Below, piece by piece: positions 12,898 to 25,996 of a DNA stretch of 64,000 nucleotides. How positions within the stretch are numbered: position 1 is the first letter of the stretch; the number at the start of each line of letters is the position of its first letter. Position numbers and translations under genes: made by a program. The notes under the pieces are model-generated. The model searched no databases. It saw only the letters and a program-made list of their open reading frames with translations, and was not told the DNA's origin. This DNA comes from Ipomoea triloba (Eukaryota; Streptophyta; Magnoliopsida; Solanales; Convolvulaceae): positions 14,673,495 through 14,737,494 of the forward strand of contig NC_044917.1 of the NCBI RefSeq assembly GCF_003576645.1, read 5' to 3'.

Positions 12898-15800
12898 TGC
12901 TAAATGCTAATGTCCTTCTCTATGAATATTATTTTATAAAGAAAGTGGAGTTGGTGGTAAAGAAAGAAAAATAGAATGACTGCAGTGTTGTTTCTTGTTT
13001 CACAGGAAAAAGGGGAAAAATTAAAGACAAAGAGAAGAAAACAAAGAAAGGGTGTCACATGATGCTATTGACCCCAATTTTCGGCTGAAAATATTGCAGC
13101 CTACTTTTGACTGTCTCCTAAACTATTACTCCGTAGATATAGACATATATATTATTTAATATATATTTGTTTATTTGGTGGCAGCAAGGAGCTACTATAT
13201 TGCACCGAGTATGGCAGCTCGCAAACAGGAAATTAAATACTGGAATATAATATCGGAGATTTTGACCATACTCCGATAAGGTTTGCCATTATCTATGCCT
13301 ACATACTGTATATATATTCATGTGAATCAAAATTATATATTTATCACAAAGAGTATAAACATTTTATACTGTGAAGTGTGAATTCATGCAAATATTACAG
13401 GTTATGGATATGTAACTATGTATTCACATATATTAATTGGCATATGTGAATTAAAATATATATTTGTGAAACATCTTGCATAGTGCATTCACATGAAACC
13501 ATAGTATGTATCTGAACGAGTGTGCGCATACGTATTCACATATACCTGAAATATTTATTAGTATATGTGTATGTATAGGGTGGTGCATTATTGCCCTTTA
13601 ATATTCGAAACTTCGTATTCTTAGTACCTTTATTTGATAATAGGTATAAGATACTTGTATATGGTATATGGTATGAATATTTGGTACACAATATGTGCAA
13701 ATGATTATTATGTGCACTTGTTATATATTTGGCATGATCATATTTCCTAAAATTATCATTATGGCATGATGAGAATATGGTCTATAATTTTGCATCCAAT
13801 TGATGATTAAATTTTGAGAGCATGATTGAAATGTGAAATATTGTGACAAGCATTTTATATGGTAAATGCTAGAATACTATGTGGCAATTATTTTTGTGTC
13901 ACAATTTGCTCTCTTATGCTATGGTCATGTGAATCATCATGAAATAAAAATTTAGCATAATAAATATTTTGCTATAGGCCATAAAGTTTATCCCATATGC
14001 TATAAATGAAAGTTATTTTGATATGAAAATCATGGGATAAAATTGTATTATGCTTGTTTGGCATATGCTATCTCCAAATATCATATTGGATGTGAATCTT
14101 GATAAATCATGTGATGCCTAATCCTTGAAGGATATATGCTTCAAAGAAGCAAATGAATACATCATCACTCTTGATTGGATCAAGAAAGCTGAGAAAAATG
14201 TATGTGTTGTGTATAGTGGAGCCACACATACAATGCAAGTGCAAAGTGTTGCTGCACATTGAAAACATGAGGAATTTGTTACTGCAATGTTTGGTAGTAT
14301 GAAATGATATGATGATTTCTCATAAATTGAGAAAATGGATTGACATCCTATTATATAAGTAAAATAACTTTCACTTTAATTGTTTTAATTTTGATTAAAG
14401 TTATTTTGGAATTTTATGAGATGATGTGGAATCTTATATACCTTACTCATAATTCCACTTTGGTTTGCCAAATTATTGCTCTTAAATTATGTATATGTTT
14501 TATCCTTTTGGTCATATACATTATATGATTGCATATATTTGAGTATATCATATATTGCGACCAAAATATTTTGAATTATGAATTGAGTGATTGGTCACTT
14601 TGGGCTAAATATTGAAATGTCAGATTTGAAATAATATATAGGACATCGTATATATGTCTCCCATATGAAGCATGCTTAAATTGAAATTATATATTGGTGA
14701 GATTAAATTCGATATAATACTGTTTTTGAAATCTGACATACTGCATACAATGAATATTCCCCTTACATCTAGTACGTGGTAAATATTTTCCAAATCTATC
14801 TGTGTTTTATTAATATGCAGTCTATTTTATTATCACATCATTGCGTATCTCTACGGGCTATTAAATAAAGCTATGTATACATGTTGATTATAAATATCCA
14901 TGTATTGTATAAATACCTAGAGCCCATGATATGGAGATTATTTGATACGCTGACTACATGAAGATCATTTTCACGGCATTAGGGGGAGATATAAGCCCAA
15001 ATTATTTTGAAAATTGAATGCTGAGAAAATTTCATAAAAATGAAAGGATCTTCAAAAACCTACATACTAGATTGATTGAACTGAATGTTCAGTAAATAAT
15101 TAATATCTGCCAAATGTATATCTATTGATATACCTATTGATAAATGATGTTTTTAAGAGACATTCGTCAAAGGATGAAATACCCAGTGGTGCACCAAATA
15201 ATTAATACTGGGATGCGAAACGACTAGATTTGAATATTGATGGGAAATGTTTATCATCTGGTTGATTTTGAAATTGCCATGAATTATTATGGTTATGGGA
15301 GAAAATTTATGAAAATGTTGTCGACAACTCAATTACCTGTATAAATTGCTCTATCTGGATCCAGAGTTAGGCACAAGAATTGGCCTAATCATTTGATAAA
15401 TAAAAGGAGCAATTAAGGAAGGCAAAATGCTCAGCTCGCTATTTTCTAAATTATGTTTACACACCATTGAATAGGTGTTGGTGCGAAAGAGAATAATGAT
15501 GTGATAAAAGCGAGGCTTGGAGCTCATGGGTTTACACAGATACCCATAATTGATATACTCTCCCATATCTAGTATAAATGGATGGCAATAAGTTTCGCTT
15601 ATTAATATCATTGGCAGTTAATAAATATGCAGTTAATGAATATCATGACCGCATAAGATGGGTCATTGGATTATTATATATGATAAATGTCATAACCGCA
15701 TAAAGATGGGTCATTGGACAGTATATTTAGAAATCCATGATGGATTTTAAGGTCTATATATGACCTGAAACAGACTGAGTATTTTCCCTTCTGAAGAAGG

Positions 15801-16783
15801 GAATATGAATATATTATGTGTCATTATGTACTCTTTAAAGAGTTGCGAATGGAGTTATTATCCTCGTGAAGAAGGAATAATATGTACCATTGTGTGTTCA
15901 ATAAAGAGTTACTAATGAACTTATCTAAGTCAATATTGATGGTATAAACATCAATGAAATAAATAAAAAGGTTAATGATGTTAGCTCATATCTAAAGACG
16001 TAGATTTTGAAATGAAAAGCTTGAAAAAGCTAAGTATTATCTCGATTTAATGATCGAGTATTTCCTTAATAGAATTCTATACACCAGTTAGCCAATAAAT
16101 GGTTTTGATGGGCTATTTAGACAAGCCATTATATAATGGGCTACTTGGGTACTGGCTATTATTATTGTATCCCCGTGATGCCAAGTCCCAAAACTGGTTG
16201 TATTATAATTTACCCCCATTGTCTAATAAGGAGACAATAAAAATCGTGTTGCACTAATGAATGAGTATATTATGAAAATTTTTTTTACTAGACATTATGA
16301 TGTCGGTATTATACCCATGTGAGCTCTAAAAGAGTCACGCAATTATTATGAAATATATTCACCCCATTGATAGTTGAACATGATTGTTTACAAAATCCCT
16401 CTACATTTTGGAAGTTTAAAATAAGGGATATGTAGAATGTTATCTTCAGGGGGAGCATAATGAATCATGAATATTATGCCCTGAAGTTTATGTTGGGGTT
16501 ATGGTTGTACTCTTTTTTCCTTAGCTAAGTTTTTTCCCACTGGGTTTTCTTAGCGTAAGGTTTTTAATGAGGCAACCAGTGCATCACATAATTAGACATA
16601 TCATGTACTCTTTTTTCCTTGGCTAGGTTTTTCCCACAGGGTTTTCTAGCAAGGTTTTTAACGAGACATGGATACCCACAGGGTTTTCTAGCAAGGTTTT
16701 TAACGAGACATGGATATGATAAGATAATGGCCAAAAGGTTTTTAACGAGACATGGATATGATAAGATAATGGCCAAAGGGGAG

Positions 16784-17043
16784 TGTTATGAATATAATAA
16801 TAATGTGTGGCCATTATCTCAATTATTGTATTTCTGGACATATGAAGACTCAAGTGTCCTTTGGAGTATCGAAGGGTTAATGTTGTTGCGTATATATAGG
16901 CCTATGTACTTCATTTGTAAATGTACCTATTGAAGAGATTAATAAGAAATTCCCTTCTCTCCATTCTCTCTTGCAATTCTTCTTGTTATTGTTCTTGCAC
17001 TCCATTCTTGTTGTTGCTTGCAATTTCCTTTGATTTCATAACA
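16784..17043 (+). repeat. 3' LTR of the Copia-type element
   Basis: 260-bp direct copy of the 5' LTR, followed by the target duplication TTATT. Upstream, 16633-16776 contains two perfect 42-bp duplications (see findings). Confidence 0.95.
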
Positions 17044-17291
17044 TTATTGTTATATTAGGTGTTTTTTTTTAACAAATATGTAAGCCATATAAAACGTATA
17101 ACGTGTAGATCTTAAATAGCCGAAAAACCTACAAAAAAGTCTCTTTAATGGCATACATATCAATGATTATACCATTGACCATGGTTTAGCGGGTAAAGTG
17201 AACCACTAATATAAAGTTCATTTTTAGTATATTAAAATTCATTTTTAATATACTAAATGTTCATTTTTGTATATTAAATGTTCATTATTTG

Positions 17292-17460
17292 CCAAAGACT
17301 TTGTAGTCTAGTGGCATCCGGTTGCACCCCCATATGGGAGGGGGTGGGTTCGAGCCTCAGTGGAAGCAATATTGCTCTTTGTGCTTCATTTAGTTGAGAA
17401 AGTAGGCAAGTAGCTATGAATAGATGCTACATTCTAAAAGAGTCAATAGTATTCAAAAAA
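17292..17460 (+). mobile_element. tRNA-derived SINE, intact
   Basis: The head has an A-box-like tagtctagtggc (about 17305) and a B box ggttcgagcc (17347-17356), the internal RNA polymerase III promoter of tRNA-derived SINEs. The tail ends in an A run. A perfect 16-bp target duplication aaatgttcattatttg lies at 17276-17291 and 17461-17476. Length is 169 bp. A related copy is at 36716-36850. Confidence 0.92.
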
Positions 17461-17476
17461 AAATGTTCATTATTTG

Positions 17477-18111
17477 TATATTATCTAAAATCAGTACATT
17501 AAATATGAGCCTTAGTATATTAGAAATAAATATTGTTCTGTGGTCTAAATTATAATCTGGACCATGATACACAATATAATTTGCCCTTACATAATAAATA
17601 GGCCTTTAAAACGGTTTTAGGCTAGGTCATGTCTATTGTAAATTCAGGTTTTGGCCTAAAATAAAACCTACTTACAAGCTCAAACCTATGCTGAGAAGTT
17701 TTCATAGTAGGTTCATACCTAATTTTTCAAAGTTTGGCTCAACTTAGCCTATTTTCATCTCTAGTGATGAGTTGTCAATTTATGAATGAGGCTATCCTTA
17801 TCAGCTGTATATTGGTCTTCTTACAGACTTCTAAGCAGCTCCAACTGTCTAAACTTGTTGACTTGAATAGATGCAATCATGCAATGTAATGATTGTCCTG
17901 TTTTCCCCTGGGCAGTATAATACTATAATTTATGAACATTGATATTGTTATTGCTAGTAAACCATCTTAGCAGTATAAGTATTCACAGTTCTAATATGCA
18001 AAAGATTTGATTCATTAGAACTAATGAAAGAATTGCAGCAGAAAGATGCATTGGATCTCTAACTATATAGAATCACAGTTATATGACTGTTTGTTGTACA
18101 AGGTGGAACAT
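17477..18111. other. Intergenic region downstream of CAS
   Basis: Near 17545-17585 it carries 'tctggaccatgatacacaatata', matching the end of the 9143/27999 element family, so it is partly repeat. The stretch beside 18112 should contain the CAS 3' UTR. No gene seen. Confidence 0.4.
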
Positions 18112-21100
18112 TTAATCAGTACCCCCCGGCAGCAATTTCGCAGTTCCTGTTGTGCCAAAACGCCTCGTTGCTGCAGGAATAATGCGCGATGGAGACAAAA
18201 CTTCAGCGGCGGAGAGGAAGTATGAATCTGTGCCTAGCCGGCTCTGCAGCCACCCTTTGCTTCCAGAGAAGCCATCGGTCACGATCCAGCAATTCTTGAA
18301 TCCCAGGCTCGTCAGGGTTCTCGCCACTGTCTTAGATGAATCCGCGTACCTGATCATTTTATGAACGTCGTGTTCATCAATTCAAAGGCACTAACTGAAT
18401 TCACCTTGTGATAATCACAAAGAGTGTTGGTTTTGAAAATGTGTAGGAAGCTTAAAGAGAGAACTCACGAGTCGAGGATAACAATATTGGATCCCTTGTT
18501 GATTTTCTTCAGATATGATATTTTCACAGCTACCAATTCAGCTTGTACTTTCTTGGGATTTTTCACAAGGCTCCTTACCTTATTTGGTAAATCTTCCAAA
18601 CTGAAACAGATAAAATAGACTTGTAAGAGTGCAATAGGTTCAAAGTAGCAGTTTTTAGCAAACATTTGGTAGTTTAATCTTTCATAGTTTCATTCGTCAT
18701 GCATCTATAACGAAATATGGTTCGCAAAAGAAAATGATCTATTATTATGGCATAAATCTCTTTGAACTCTAACAAAGAGCGCAATACTATGAAGCAAGTG
18801 CAAGCTAAAGAATGGAATTGTGCCGCAAAGAAGGATGTTTCTAGTCGTTTCCTATGTTCTAATTCTTTGTGTTAAGATCAAAGCGCTTACCACTACGCCA
18901 AAAACCATAGCTCACAACGAAAGGCTCAACTTTTATTTCCTTATATACCACCACAGCAGTACAGCACCGCCACATTTTCGAGAGGCAAACAACCCCCCTA
19001 ACTACAAATTACTTGACTTTGGCCCTTTACCGGCCTCCGCCCAACAATTTCCCCTCTCAGCACTTGTTAGTCTTTAAGTGCACAGTTTTTACGCTCGCTG
19101 GGACTCAAATCCGTCACAGCGATGGCACAACTTTTATTTTCTTATATACCACCACCACATTTTCAAATGGCAGGGTGCTAGACTTGGCCCTTCATCGGCT
19201 TCCGCCCAACAATCCTCCTAGCCACCAATTGCTGGACTTGACCCTTTACCGGCCTCCACCCAACAGTTTGAATGCACATTCCGTAATATGCTTAATTAGC
19301 TATTGACAACTAGCAGTATCATGGGAAAACCAAAAAAAAATCATAGCATCAGGAAACCTTAAAAAATGTTAGTGAGAAATAGACTAATGCACTGTAATAT
19401 GGAATGCAATATTTTGCCCAAATGAGAAGTTGTGTACTCATACTCTAGCAGTTATTTATGATCCAGGACTCAGTGCTTGGAAGTGTACACTACGTCTGCA
19501 TCCACATGAAATCATATGCAGATGCCAGATGGTTCTAGCAAAGACATTCTCCCATTAGCAAGATGATCTTCTCATTGTGTTTGTAAGTTAACTCTTTTTA
19601 ATTATCTCCATGCTAGATTCGTAGATTCTCGCTTAATCAAATGTCAATTATGTTCTTGAAACTGAGTGTACTTCAGATAGAAACCATCTAAAGCCCGAAA
19701 GCAAGATATATTATCAATTGATAAAGTGCATACTATTACGAATAATTAAATTCTATCAGAAGGATGAAGTTAGCTCAGAGAGAAGCCTACTTACGGGATA
19801 GAAATCATCTTATTTTTAGCATTAGATGGAAGGCGAGGAACTCCAGCCTTGCTCTTGTCTGTCTCTGACCTAATATCAATCAGATTGTAATTCTTGGTAG
19901 ACATCAGATCCAGAGTTTGAGCAGGAGTGAGCTCACCTGACATCAGTTTCCAGATAAAGCATCTCAATTTAAATCAATTTGGTCAAGTAATTAAAATGAT
20001 AAAGGAAAGAGAAGAATGGAGGGGAAGAGAGTCAGAAGTATCAGAAATGCAACCATAGGAAGGATTTTTTATTGGTTTGTTTGACAAAGCTTAGATTGAT
20101 TTCCACATTCTTCCTGGTGTACATTAGTAGTCCACTTTTAGTCCTTTTTAATTAAAACATCCATATTTGGTCCTAGTATTATTGTGAGATGACCATTTTT
20201 GGTCCTACTTCAACAAAATCGTTAAAATGACGTTAAATACAAGGGCATTTTGATCTTTTTTTTACAAAGTAAGTTGATCCGCTATATTTTTATTTTTACT
20301 TTTTTGAAAAAAATTCCATATTTGAAGACCAAAATGCCCTTGCATTTATGAGAATTTTAACGATTTTGTTGATAAAGGACCAAAAATGGTGATACCACAA
20401 TAACACTAGGACCAAAATGGGATCTTTTGAAAAAAAAGGACTAAAAGTGGAATGACGCCTATAAATCTAGGACCAAAAATGGAATTAACTCATTAAATTT
20501 ACTAGTGTTTGTTTCATTTCCAATTCCAAGTTTCTGTCTAAAATGTTCAAGCTGACAAGCTACAAGGTACAAGCCCAGACTTTTTAATTTAGATATATCT
20601 CTAATTTATACTACTTCAAAGATTCTTGCAGCCTAACTCTAGAACACAACCATATCAGACAATCTTCTTTCAAATTATGAAACAACCACTTGAAAGACCG
20701 GTCTTCATTTGGGTTATGGGTAAAAACTTAGTTAATGAGCAGAAAAAAAAAACACATTCTGTATTATTCTGTAAAATTCACTATTCAAATACATAGTAAT
20801 TAAAATTTGGATATAAATTTTAAAGGAGAGCAAAGCGTATTACCCTTGTAACCACGAAGGGTCGAAGAGATGACTGAAAAGATGGGTGGAATGAGGAGAT
20901 ATGCAATGAATAATGCCCCACCAGTCCCCACAATGAGCGTTGGGTCTGCAGATAAGATGGATTCAACCGTTGTTGAAGCTATAGGTTTGGCACCTTCAAT
21001 CACCTTGGAGGTCTGCTGTGCTGCATCAGCAACTGTCTGCAAGCAAAATATGCACAAATTTCCATGATCAACTGGGAAAAGTAGTGTTTCAATGTAGTTA

Positions 21101-23398
21101 AGGAAGAACATAGTTTAATCTTGCTTTCACCAATCGGGCACTAGTCAAGGATAGAATTTGTTCACAAAACAACCCCACACTTATCTGCATAAATACCTAT
21201 CCCTTAGCTTTCAACAGAAATAAAGCACAGAGGATGATTTTAAAGAAGAAAACTAATTTCACTCATAATCCATATTGCAGGTTGGTATCATCCAAAATGT
21301 TCATAGTGATGTCAACCCATTAAATTTGTAGCAATGCTAGGCTCAAATATGAAACATAAGAAAATTGTTGACATATCAACTCTTAATGTTGTGTTTGGTA
21401 GAGTGTAGTAGCAATTTAATTGCAATGTTTCTCTTTGGCAGCAGAAATTACATGAATTGCAAGGGTGTTTGGTTGGAAAAAATGAATTACGTGGAAAAGA
21501 ATTGCAATTCACTAGGAAAAGAATAAGGTGGGAATAAAGTAGAAATTCAAATTACATAGTTTTGTAGGTAGGAATAGAATTATTGGGAATGGGAAGAGAA
21601 GGAGTAATATAAAGACTAAAATGCCCTTGTGTAATAATAATAATAATAATATTCAAGGGCAAATATGTCATTTTCTTCTTTTTTCGTTTCCTTTGTGTGG
21701 TTGAATTGCAATTCATATGGGGAGGACTATGAATTGCAATTCATTGAATTGAGAGAATTGTAATTCTTTCCAACCAAATTGAATTCATGCCAACCAAATG
21801 TGTGGAAAGGAAAGGAAAAAGGAAAAAAAAAAAAAGAAAAAAAAAAAGAAGAAGAAGAAGAAGAAAAAGACCTTTTTTGTCCTTGATTATTATTATTATT
21901 ACATAAGAGTATTTTAGTCTTTATATCACTCTTCCCTCTCCATTCCGAATAATTCTATTACTCCTAACTAAACAATGTAATTTGAATTCCTATTTTATTC
22001 TCACCTTATTCTTTCATTTCCTCCCTAATTCCCACCTCCCAACCAAATGCCTCAGGAGGAGAAATTCACAAATGTCAAGACTGATTGAATTAAAGGGATA
22101 CAGTAATCCTTCTTATTTGTTCTTTGTGCATCATTTTAGAGCAGTCAACCAATTGACAGATTAAAAGCAAAGTTAAACCTTGGCAGCAGTTAGCACGGGT
22201 TCAGTGTCAAAGCCAGAGCCTTGAATTGCCTCTTGTGCTTTCTTGGAGGCATCAGAAACTACAGGAGAAGCAACCTTGACTGCCTCATCTGTAGCCTGCT
22301 TTAAAATTGGCAATGCCACATCAACGCCAGGCTTCACAAACTCAACAACTGGCCCTATCACCCTCTGAGCAGTATCAAAAACACTCAAACCCAATTGTTG
22401 CACTTGATTGATCGTAGACTCCACCTAACAAAATCAAATTTAAGCAAATGGGTACCAATTAATCCCCAAAAAAGTGTCTCAAAAACAAACCAAAATGAAA
22501 TGAGAAAATGTCACTTTTGGTCATTGACTATTATACGTGAATCACCTTTGGTCATTCACTATTAAAATTTTCTAATTTTCTAATTAGGTACATGATTATA
22601 TTATTTGTATCATATTTGGTTCAACCGGCCAATTTCCTAGCCACTTATTGCAAGAAGTGCTCCTTCCGACCTTCCGTAAGGAACACTGCATTTGCTTCTA
22701 CCGGGAAGAATACTCCCGGAAGTAACACTTTCGGTAATAGTTGACTAGGAAATTGGACGGTATGATACAAATTACATACTCATGCACATAATTAAAAAAT
22801 TTTAATAGTAAAAGGATTAAATTTGATTAGGTATAATATTTAGGAACCAAAAGTGAAATTTGTTCCAAAAAAAATTAAATTGATTCAGGTATAATATTTA
22901 GGAACCAAAAGTGAAATTTGTTCAAAATGAAATTATAGAGAGTGAGAACTGACATTCTTCCCCTAGAAACTAGCAAATTACATGCACTGAATTATACTAC
23001 GCTGTATCAATACTTGAGCATTGTTTATTCAATAGCATGCGGCGGAGCATAAGGGTTGTTGAAAATTTTAGCAAAATTGGGCAATTTCAAGATATGGGCG
23101 GGAAGGAAAATGTGAAAATCAAAGTAGAATTGAATGTAAAGAATCTTACCTGGGTGATGGAGGAGACTATTTCTTCTTTGGGAAAGCTGAGAGCTTTAGC
23201 TTCATAGATAGGAGCATTGAAGAGAGCGAAGATGGAGACAGTCGAAGTCGAGAGAGACAGCAATGAAGACTTGGTAGTGGAGTATGGTTTCGATGGCAGT
23301 TTAGCGAGAGAAGGGGTTTTGGGTGCAGGTGGAGACTGCGGCGGAGGAAGTGGTGGTTTTGCGGTGGCGGAAGCTCTCACAGTCACGGCCATTGCCAT
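18112..23398 (-). CDS. CAS: Chloroplast calcium-sensing receptor CAS (6 exons)
   Basis: Thylakoid membrane protein that in Arabidopsis is needed for calcium-dependent stomatal closure, chloroplast calcium signals and photoacclimation. Exons: 23150-23398, 22179-22424, 20844-21036, 19795-19936, 18469-18600, 18112-18349. All are GT-AG, phases agree, total 1,200 bp or 399 residues, near the usual length. Residues 1-60 are a Ser/Thr/Pro-rich plastid transit peptide. Residues about 84-195 are the low-complexity, Ala/Val-rich stromal or lumenal part. Residues about 199-221 (LIVGTGGALFIAYLLIPPIF) are the single membrane helix. From about 231 to 355 there is a rhodanese-like fold, with Asp in IVTDGFSG where active rhodaneses have Cys, so it is non-catalytic. 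The Thr-rich tail (FGTTGTAKLLPGG) matches the region phosphorylated in Arabidopsis. I chose the ATG at 23398 (MAMAVTVRAS); an in-frame ATG lies 16 codons upstream. No lesion seen. Confidence 0.95.
18940..19310 (-). repeat. SINE-like repeats in CAS intron 4
   Basis: Two or three tandemly related copies contain 'cttttatttccttatataccacca' and 'ggccctttaccggcctccgcccaac', the reverse complement of repeats in the AAE introns. No coding role. Confidence 0.5.
20126..20490. mobile_element. Fold-back MITE in CAS intron 3
   Basis: Long inverted arms: 'ccacttttagtcctttttaa', 'tttggtcctagtattattgtg' and 'aaatcgttaaaatgacg' on the left pair with their reverse complements on the right (about 20330-20450), around a short centre. 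The 'accatttttggtcct' wording resembles the MULE terminal repeats at 36926/42586, so this may be a MULE-type MITE. Confidence 0.7.
21465..22051. mobile_element. MITE (gtgtttggttgg ends) in CAS intron 2
   Basis: Starts ggtgtttggttgg and ends ccaaccaaatgcc, with extended inverted similarity including ttcaaattacat and its partner, and repeated attgcaattcat. Harbinger- or hAT-like MITE. Contains AAG and TTA microsatellites (about 21850, 21890). No coding. Confidence 0.65.
22508..22860. mobile_element. Fold-back MITE in CAS intron 1
   Basis: Left 'tgtcacttttggtc' and 'cactattaaaattttctaatt' pair with right 'aattttaatagt' and 'aaccaaaagtgaaa'. Part of the right end is duplicated in tandem to about 22920. 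No coding frame. Confidence 0.6.
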
Positions 23399-24605
23399 TT
23401 CACAGCTTTGGGTCCACTCGCTACTCACTGTGTGTGCACTTTGCAAGTGATAGTCCGGTTTTAATCATTTTCACCGCACAAACGTGTGATGAGAATTCAA
23501 GCAAAATATGCTTCCTTGAATATACTGATTAAAGGGTTGAGAGTTTCAATGGTTACAAAGATTATGCCACAAAGATTGTGACGCGTGGCATACAAGATGA
23601 GAGATGTGGGCCTCCACTAAATTTGCCAGTGAAGCTTTTCCAGCTTGCCTGCAACTCGTTGCTGTTCTGGTCTATGATTGATTGTCAGATCACAACATTT
23701 TGGCCTTATTTTGGACATGCATCAAGCCAAAAGCCAAGAAACAAATTGAAACGACTTGTTTTACCCGTTAGCATTCCATGATTATAAGTTCATTCCATAC
23801 CGGACCAGGTTGGAATAGGGTTATTCTCATTATGAGAAGGGGTCTCCTCCGAATCTGTAAACTATTCATTTTCTGTGGTTTCCCTGATCAAACTAAATTA
23901 TGTAATGAAAAATGCTACCAACATTTACTCCTTTCATGGTTGCAGTAGGCTCTAGACGCTAATTGGGAGGTGGACTAGTGCCTAGCGGCGACTTATAAAA
24001 AAAAAAAATAAAAGTGCATGTGTGAATGTGTATGTCATATATTATATTATACTATATATATATATATATATATATAGGGTTGACTTCATATGAGACAACA
24101 CCTTCCTGTGAAACACAACGTGAGTGCACACGGTCTGCTTTACGAATGCACACACCCTAAACTGTGTGCACTCATGTTGGGCTAAGTGCACATACTCTAG
24201 GCTTTGTGCATCCGCGTAGTAAACTGTGTACACTCACGTTGTGTCTCACCGTCTAACGATAAGGTATTGTCTCATTTGATTGTGAATCTAGTTGACTCGC
24301 CCGAGTTAGGCGTTAGGCGGCCGCCTAGGGAGCAACTCACCTAGGCGGTCAATTTTTGCAATAGTGACTCCTTTTTACAATTTTGGATGTAAAGAATTTT
24401 TTCTGAACCCAAAATGAAAATGTCATATTTATGCTTGTCACATCAAGAAATTAAATATAATTGATGGAGTAGAATTTGGGAGTCCTTATAACTCTTATGT
24501 AATTAATAATTAACTATTACGGAGTATGTGTTTTGACTCTAAATTATTTGTTTGCCTTGAAATAGGATTCTCGCAGCCCGCACAAATACAATAATGTTTA
24601 GTTAG
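23399..24605. other. CAS upstream region and AT-rich repeat
   Basis: The first few hundred bases are the expected CAS 5' UTR and promoter; no TATA box is convincing. A TA microsatellite lies at about 24055-24076. From about 24085 to 24300 'gagacaacacctt', 'cacacg' and 'gtgcactcacgttg' recur in inverted form, suggesting a small non-autonomous element. No gene seen. Confidence 0.4.
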
Positions 24606-25714
24606 ACTTAATACAAGTTGGGATCCTCTGAGTATAGTGGCATCGCCATGTTTAATCCTAACAGAGTTAATACTAGTTGGGGTCCTTCGAGTATAGTGAC
24701 ATTGATATGAACCTAGTCCAAGGTTCAAATAAAGATGAAGTATTGTCCTAAGATATCTCCCAAAGTAAGAATAGAGATGGATCGAAATACCTTAGACCTC
24801 ACGAGAAACCCTTAGTTCCGAATCCTCAAAGACGTAGAAGAATCTCATTGTAGCTTCAAGTACCTCGATGATGCAATCTTCAATCAACTAGAGTCGGATC
24901 TAGTTTCCTTCGATTCAAGAACGAGTCCACGAACCTAAATCTAAGGTTGAAGAAATGAAGATTGATCCGAGTCCACGAATCAATTTGCTAGTTGAGTCCA
25001 CGACTAGCCACTAATTGGGTCTACAATTAGCTATAAGGTTTCTTACACAAGTGTAAATAAAAACTTAAGAACTTTATTGAATGAAAGCGTGTCTTAGCTT
25101 GATATGATTGTTCCCTATTTATAGGTATAGGGACATCATTATAATCCTAAATATAATGGGAAAAAGAATCCTAAACCTAATCTAGAAAGCAAGTAAAGAT
25201 ACCAAAAATAATAGGGCTGATTTGGGCCTAACTTAATCCCAAAAATCAGCACTTAAACAATTATAAAAAGCCTTGAGTTCTTCTACATCTTTTGCAATTG
25301 GGCTTGAATTGGATTTTCACCATCTTTGAACATAATCAATGAAGAGTTGTCTTAATTGTTTGGACTTAGACCTTGTGATTGGCCGAACTGGTACTCTTAA
25401 TGGATCTTCAGTAGTTTGGGTTACATTAGACATCGCCACATTTAGTTCTAAACTTTCAATTTAACCATCAATAATCCTTCAACTTTCAAATTTAACCACC
25501 CATGGTCCTTCAACTTTAAAGTTAACTACACATGGTCTTTCAACTTTAAAATTTTTAACCAGTCATAGTTCCAACTTTGCTTTTACTTAAACTAACGGAA
25601 GAATCACGACTAGTTAAATCTGAAAGTTGAATGACCACAGGTGGTTAAATTAAAAATTTAGGACTAAACGTGGCGATGCCACTATACTTAGAGGACTTCA
25701 GATGATATTAACTC
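24606..25714. mobile_element. Non-autonomous TIR element
   Basis: The left end (acttaatacaagttggga, then tcctctgagtatagtggcat) and the right end (atgccactatacttagagga, then gatattaactc) are imperfect inverted repeats. 'agttaata..agttgggg.cct' is also duplicated inside the left end. The right part repeats 'ccttcaactttaaa' several times. A minus-strand TATAAATA lies near 25115. No coding frame. Confidence 0.55.
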
Positions 25715-25782
25715 ATTTATGTTGTAATTGGTTCTATCCGTTGGCCGTTAGCTCCTAACCGATGAACTTTTCAAGATAGCAA

Positions 25783-25996
25783 TGTTGAAATATGAGATAT
25801 ATAAGATAATAGAAGATGCTAAGAATAAAAGATAATAGTTCAAGAATCCAAAAGGATGAAATATCATTATCACCATGCCTTGCTATATATATTACAGGAT
25901 TGCAAAGGAAGGTAATAATTTAGATAGATGTTACAAAATATTACATTTAATCCTCATAATATCCTTCATAATGTCCATAAAAAAAACTTTGTAACA
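25783..25996 (-). repeat. 3' LTR of the truncated Copia
   Basis: 214 bp with inverted TGTT/AACA termini, next to the purine-rich gtccataggaggag tract. No 5' partner is present in the window. Confidence 0.7.

Larger units (their letters stand above)
11524..17043 (+). mobile_element. Complete non-autonomous Copia-type LTR retrotransposon
   Basis: Two 260-bp direct repeats (11524-11783 and 16784-17043) begin TGTTATGAAT and end TTCATAACA. Perfect 5-bp target duplications TTATT flank the element (11519-11523, 17044-17048). The 5' LTR is followed at once by a primer-site-like cgttatcagcacga, and the 3' LTR is preceded by a polypurine tract (aaaggggag). I count one difference between the LTRs, so insertion is recent. 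The interior has no long frame. Traces of a Copia 3' leader (cccactgggttttct, aggtttttaacgag) and a possible pol trace near 14970 suggest decayed Copia origin, so the element must have moved in trans. Confidence 0.93.

Noticed and set aside
17301..17360. tRNA gene
   Set aside because: A and B boxes are present but there is no cloverleaf or acceptor stem, and the unit has an A tail and a 16-bp target duplication, so it is a SINE.
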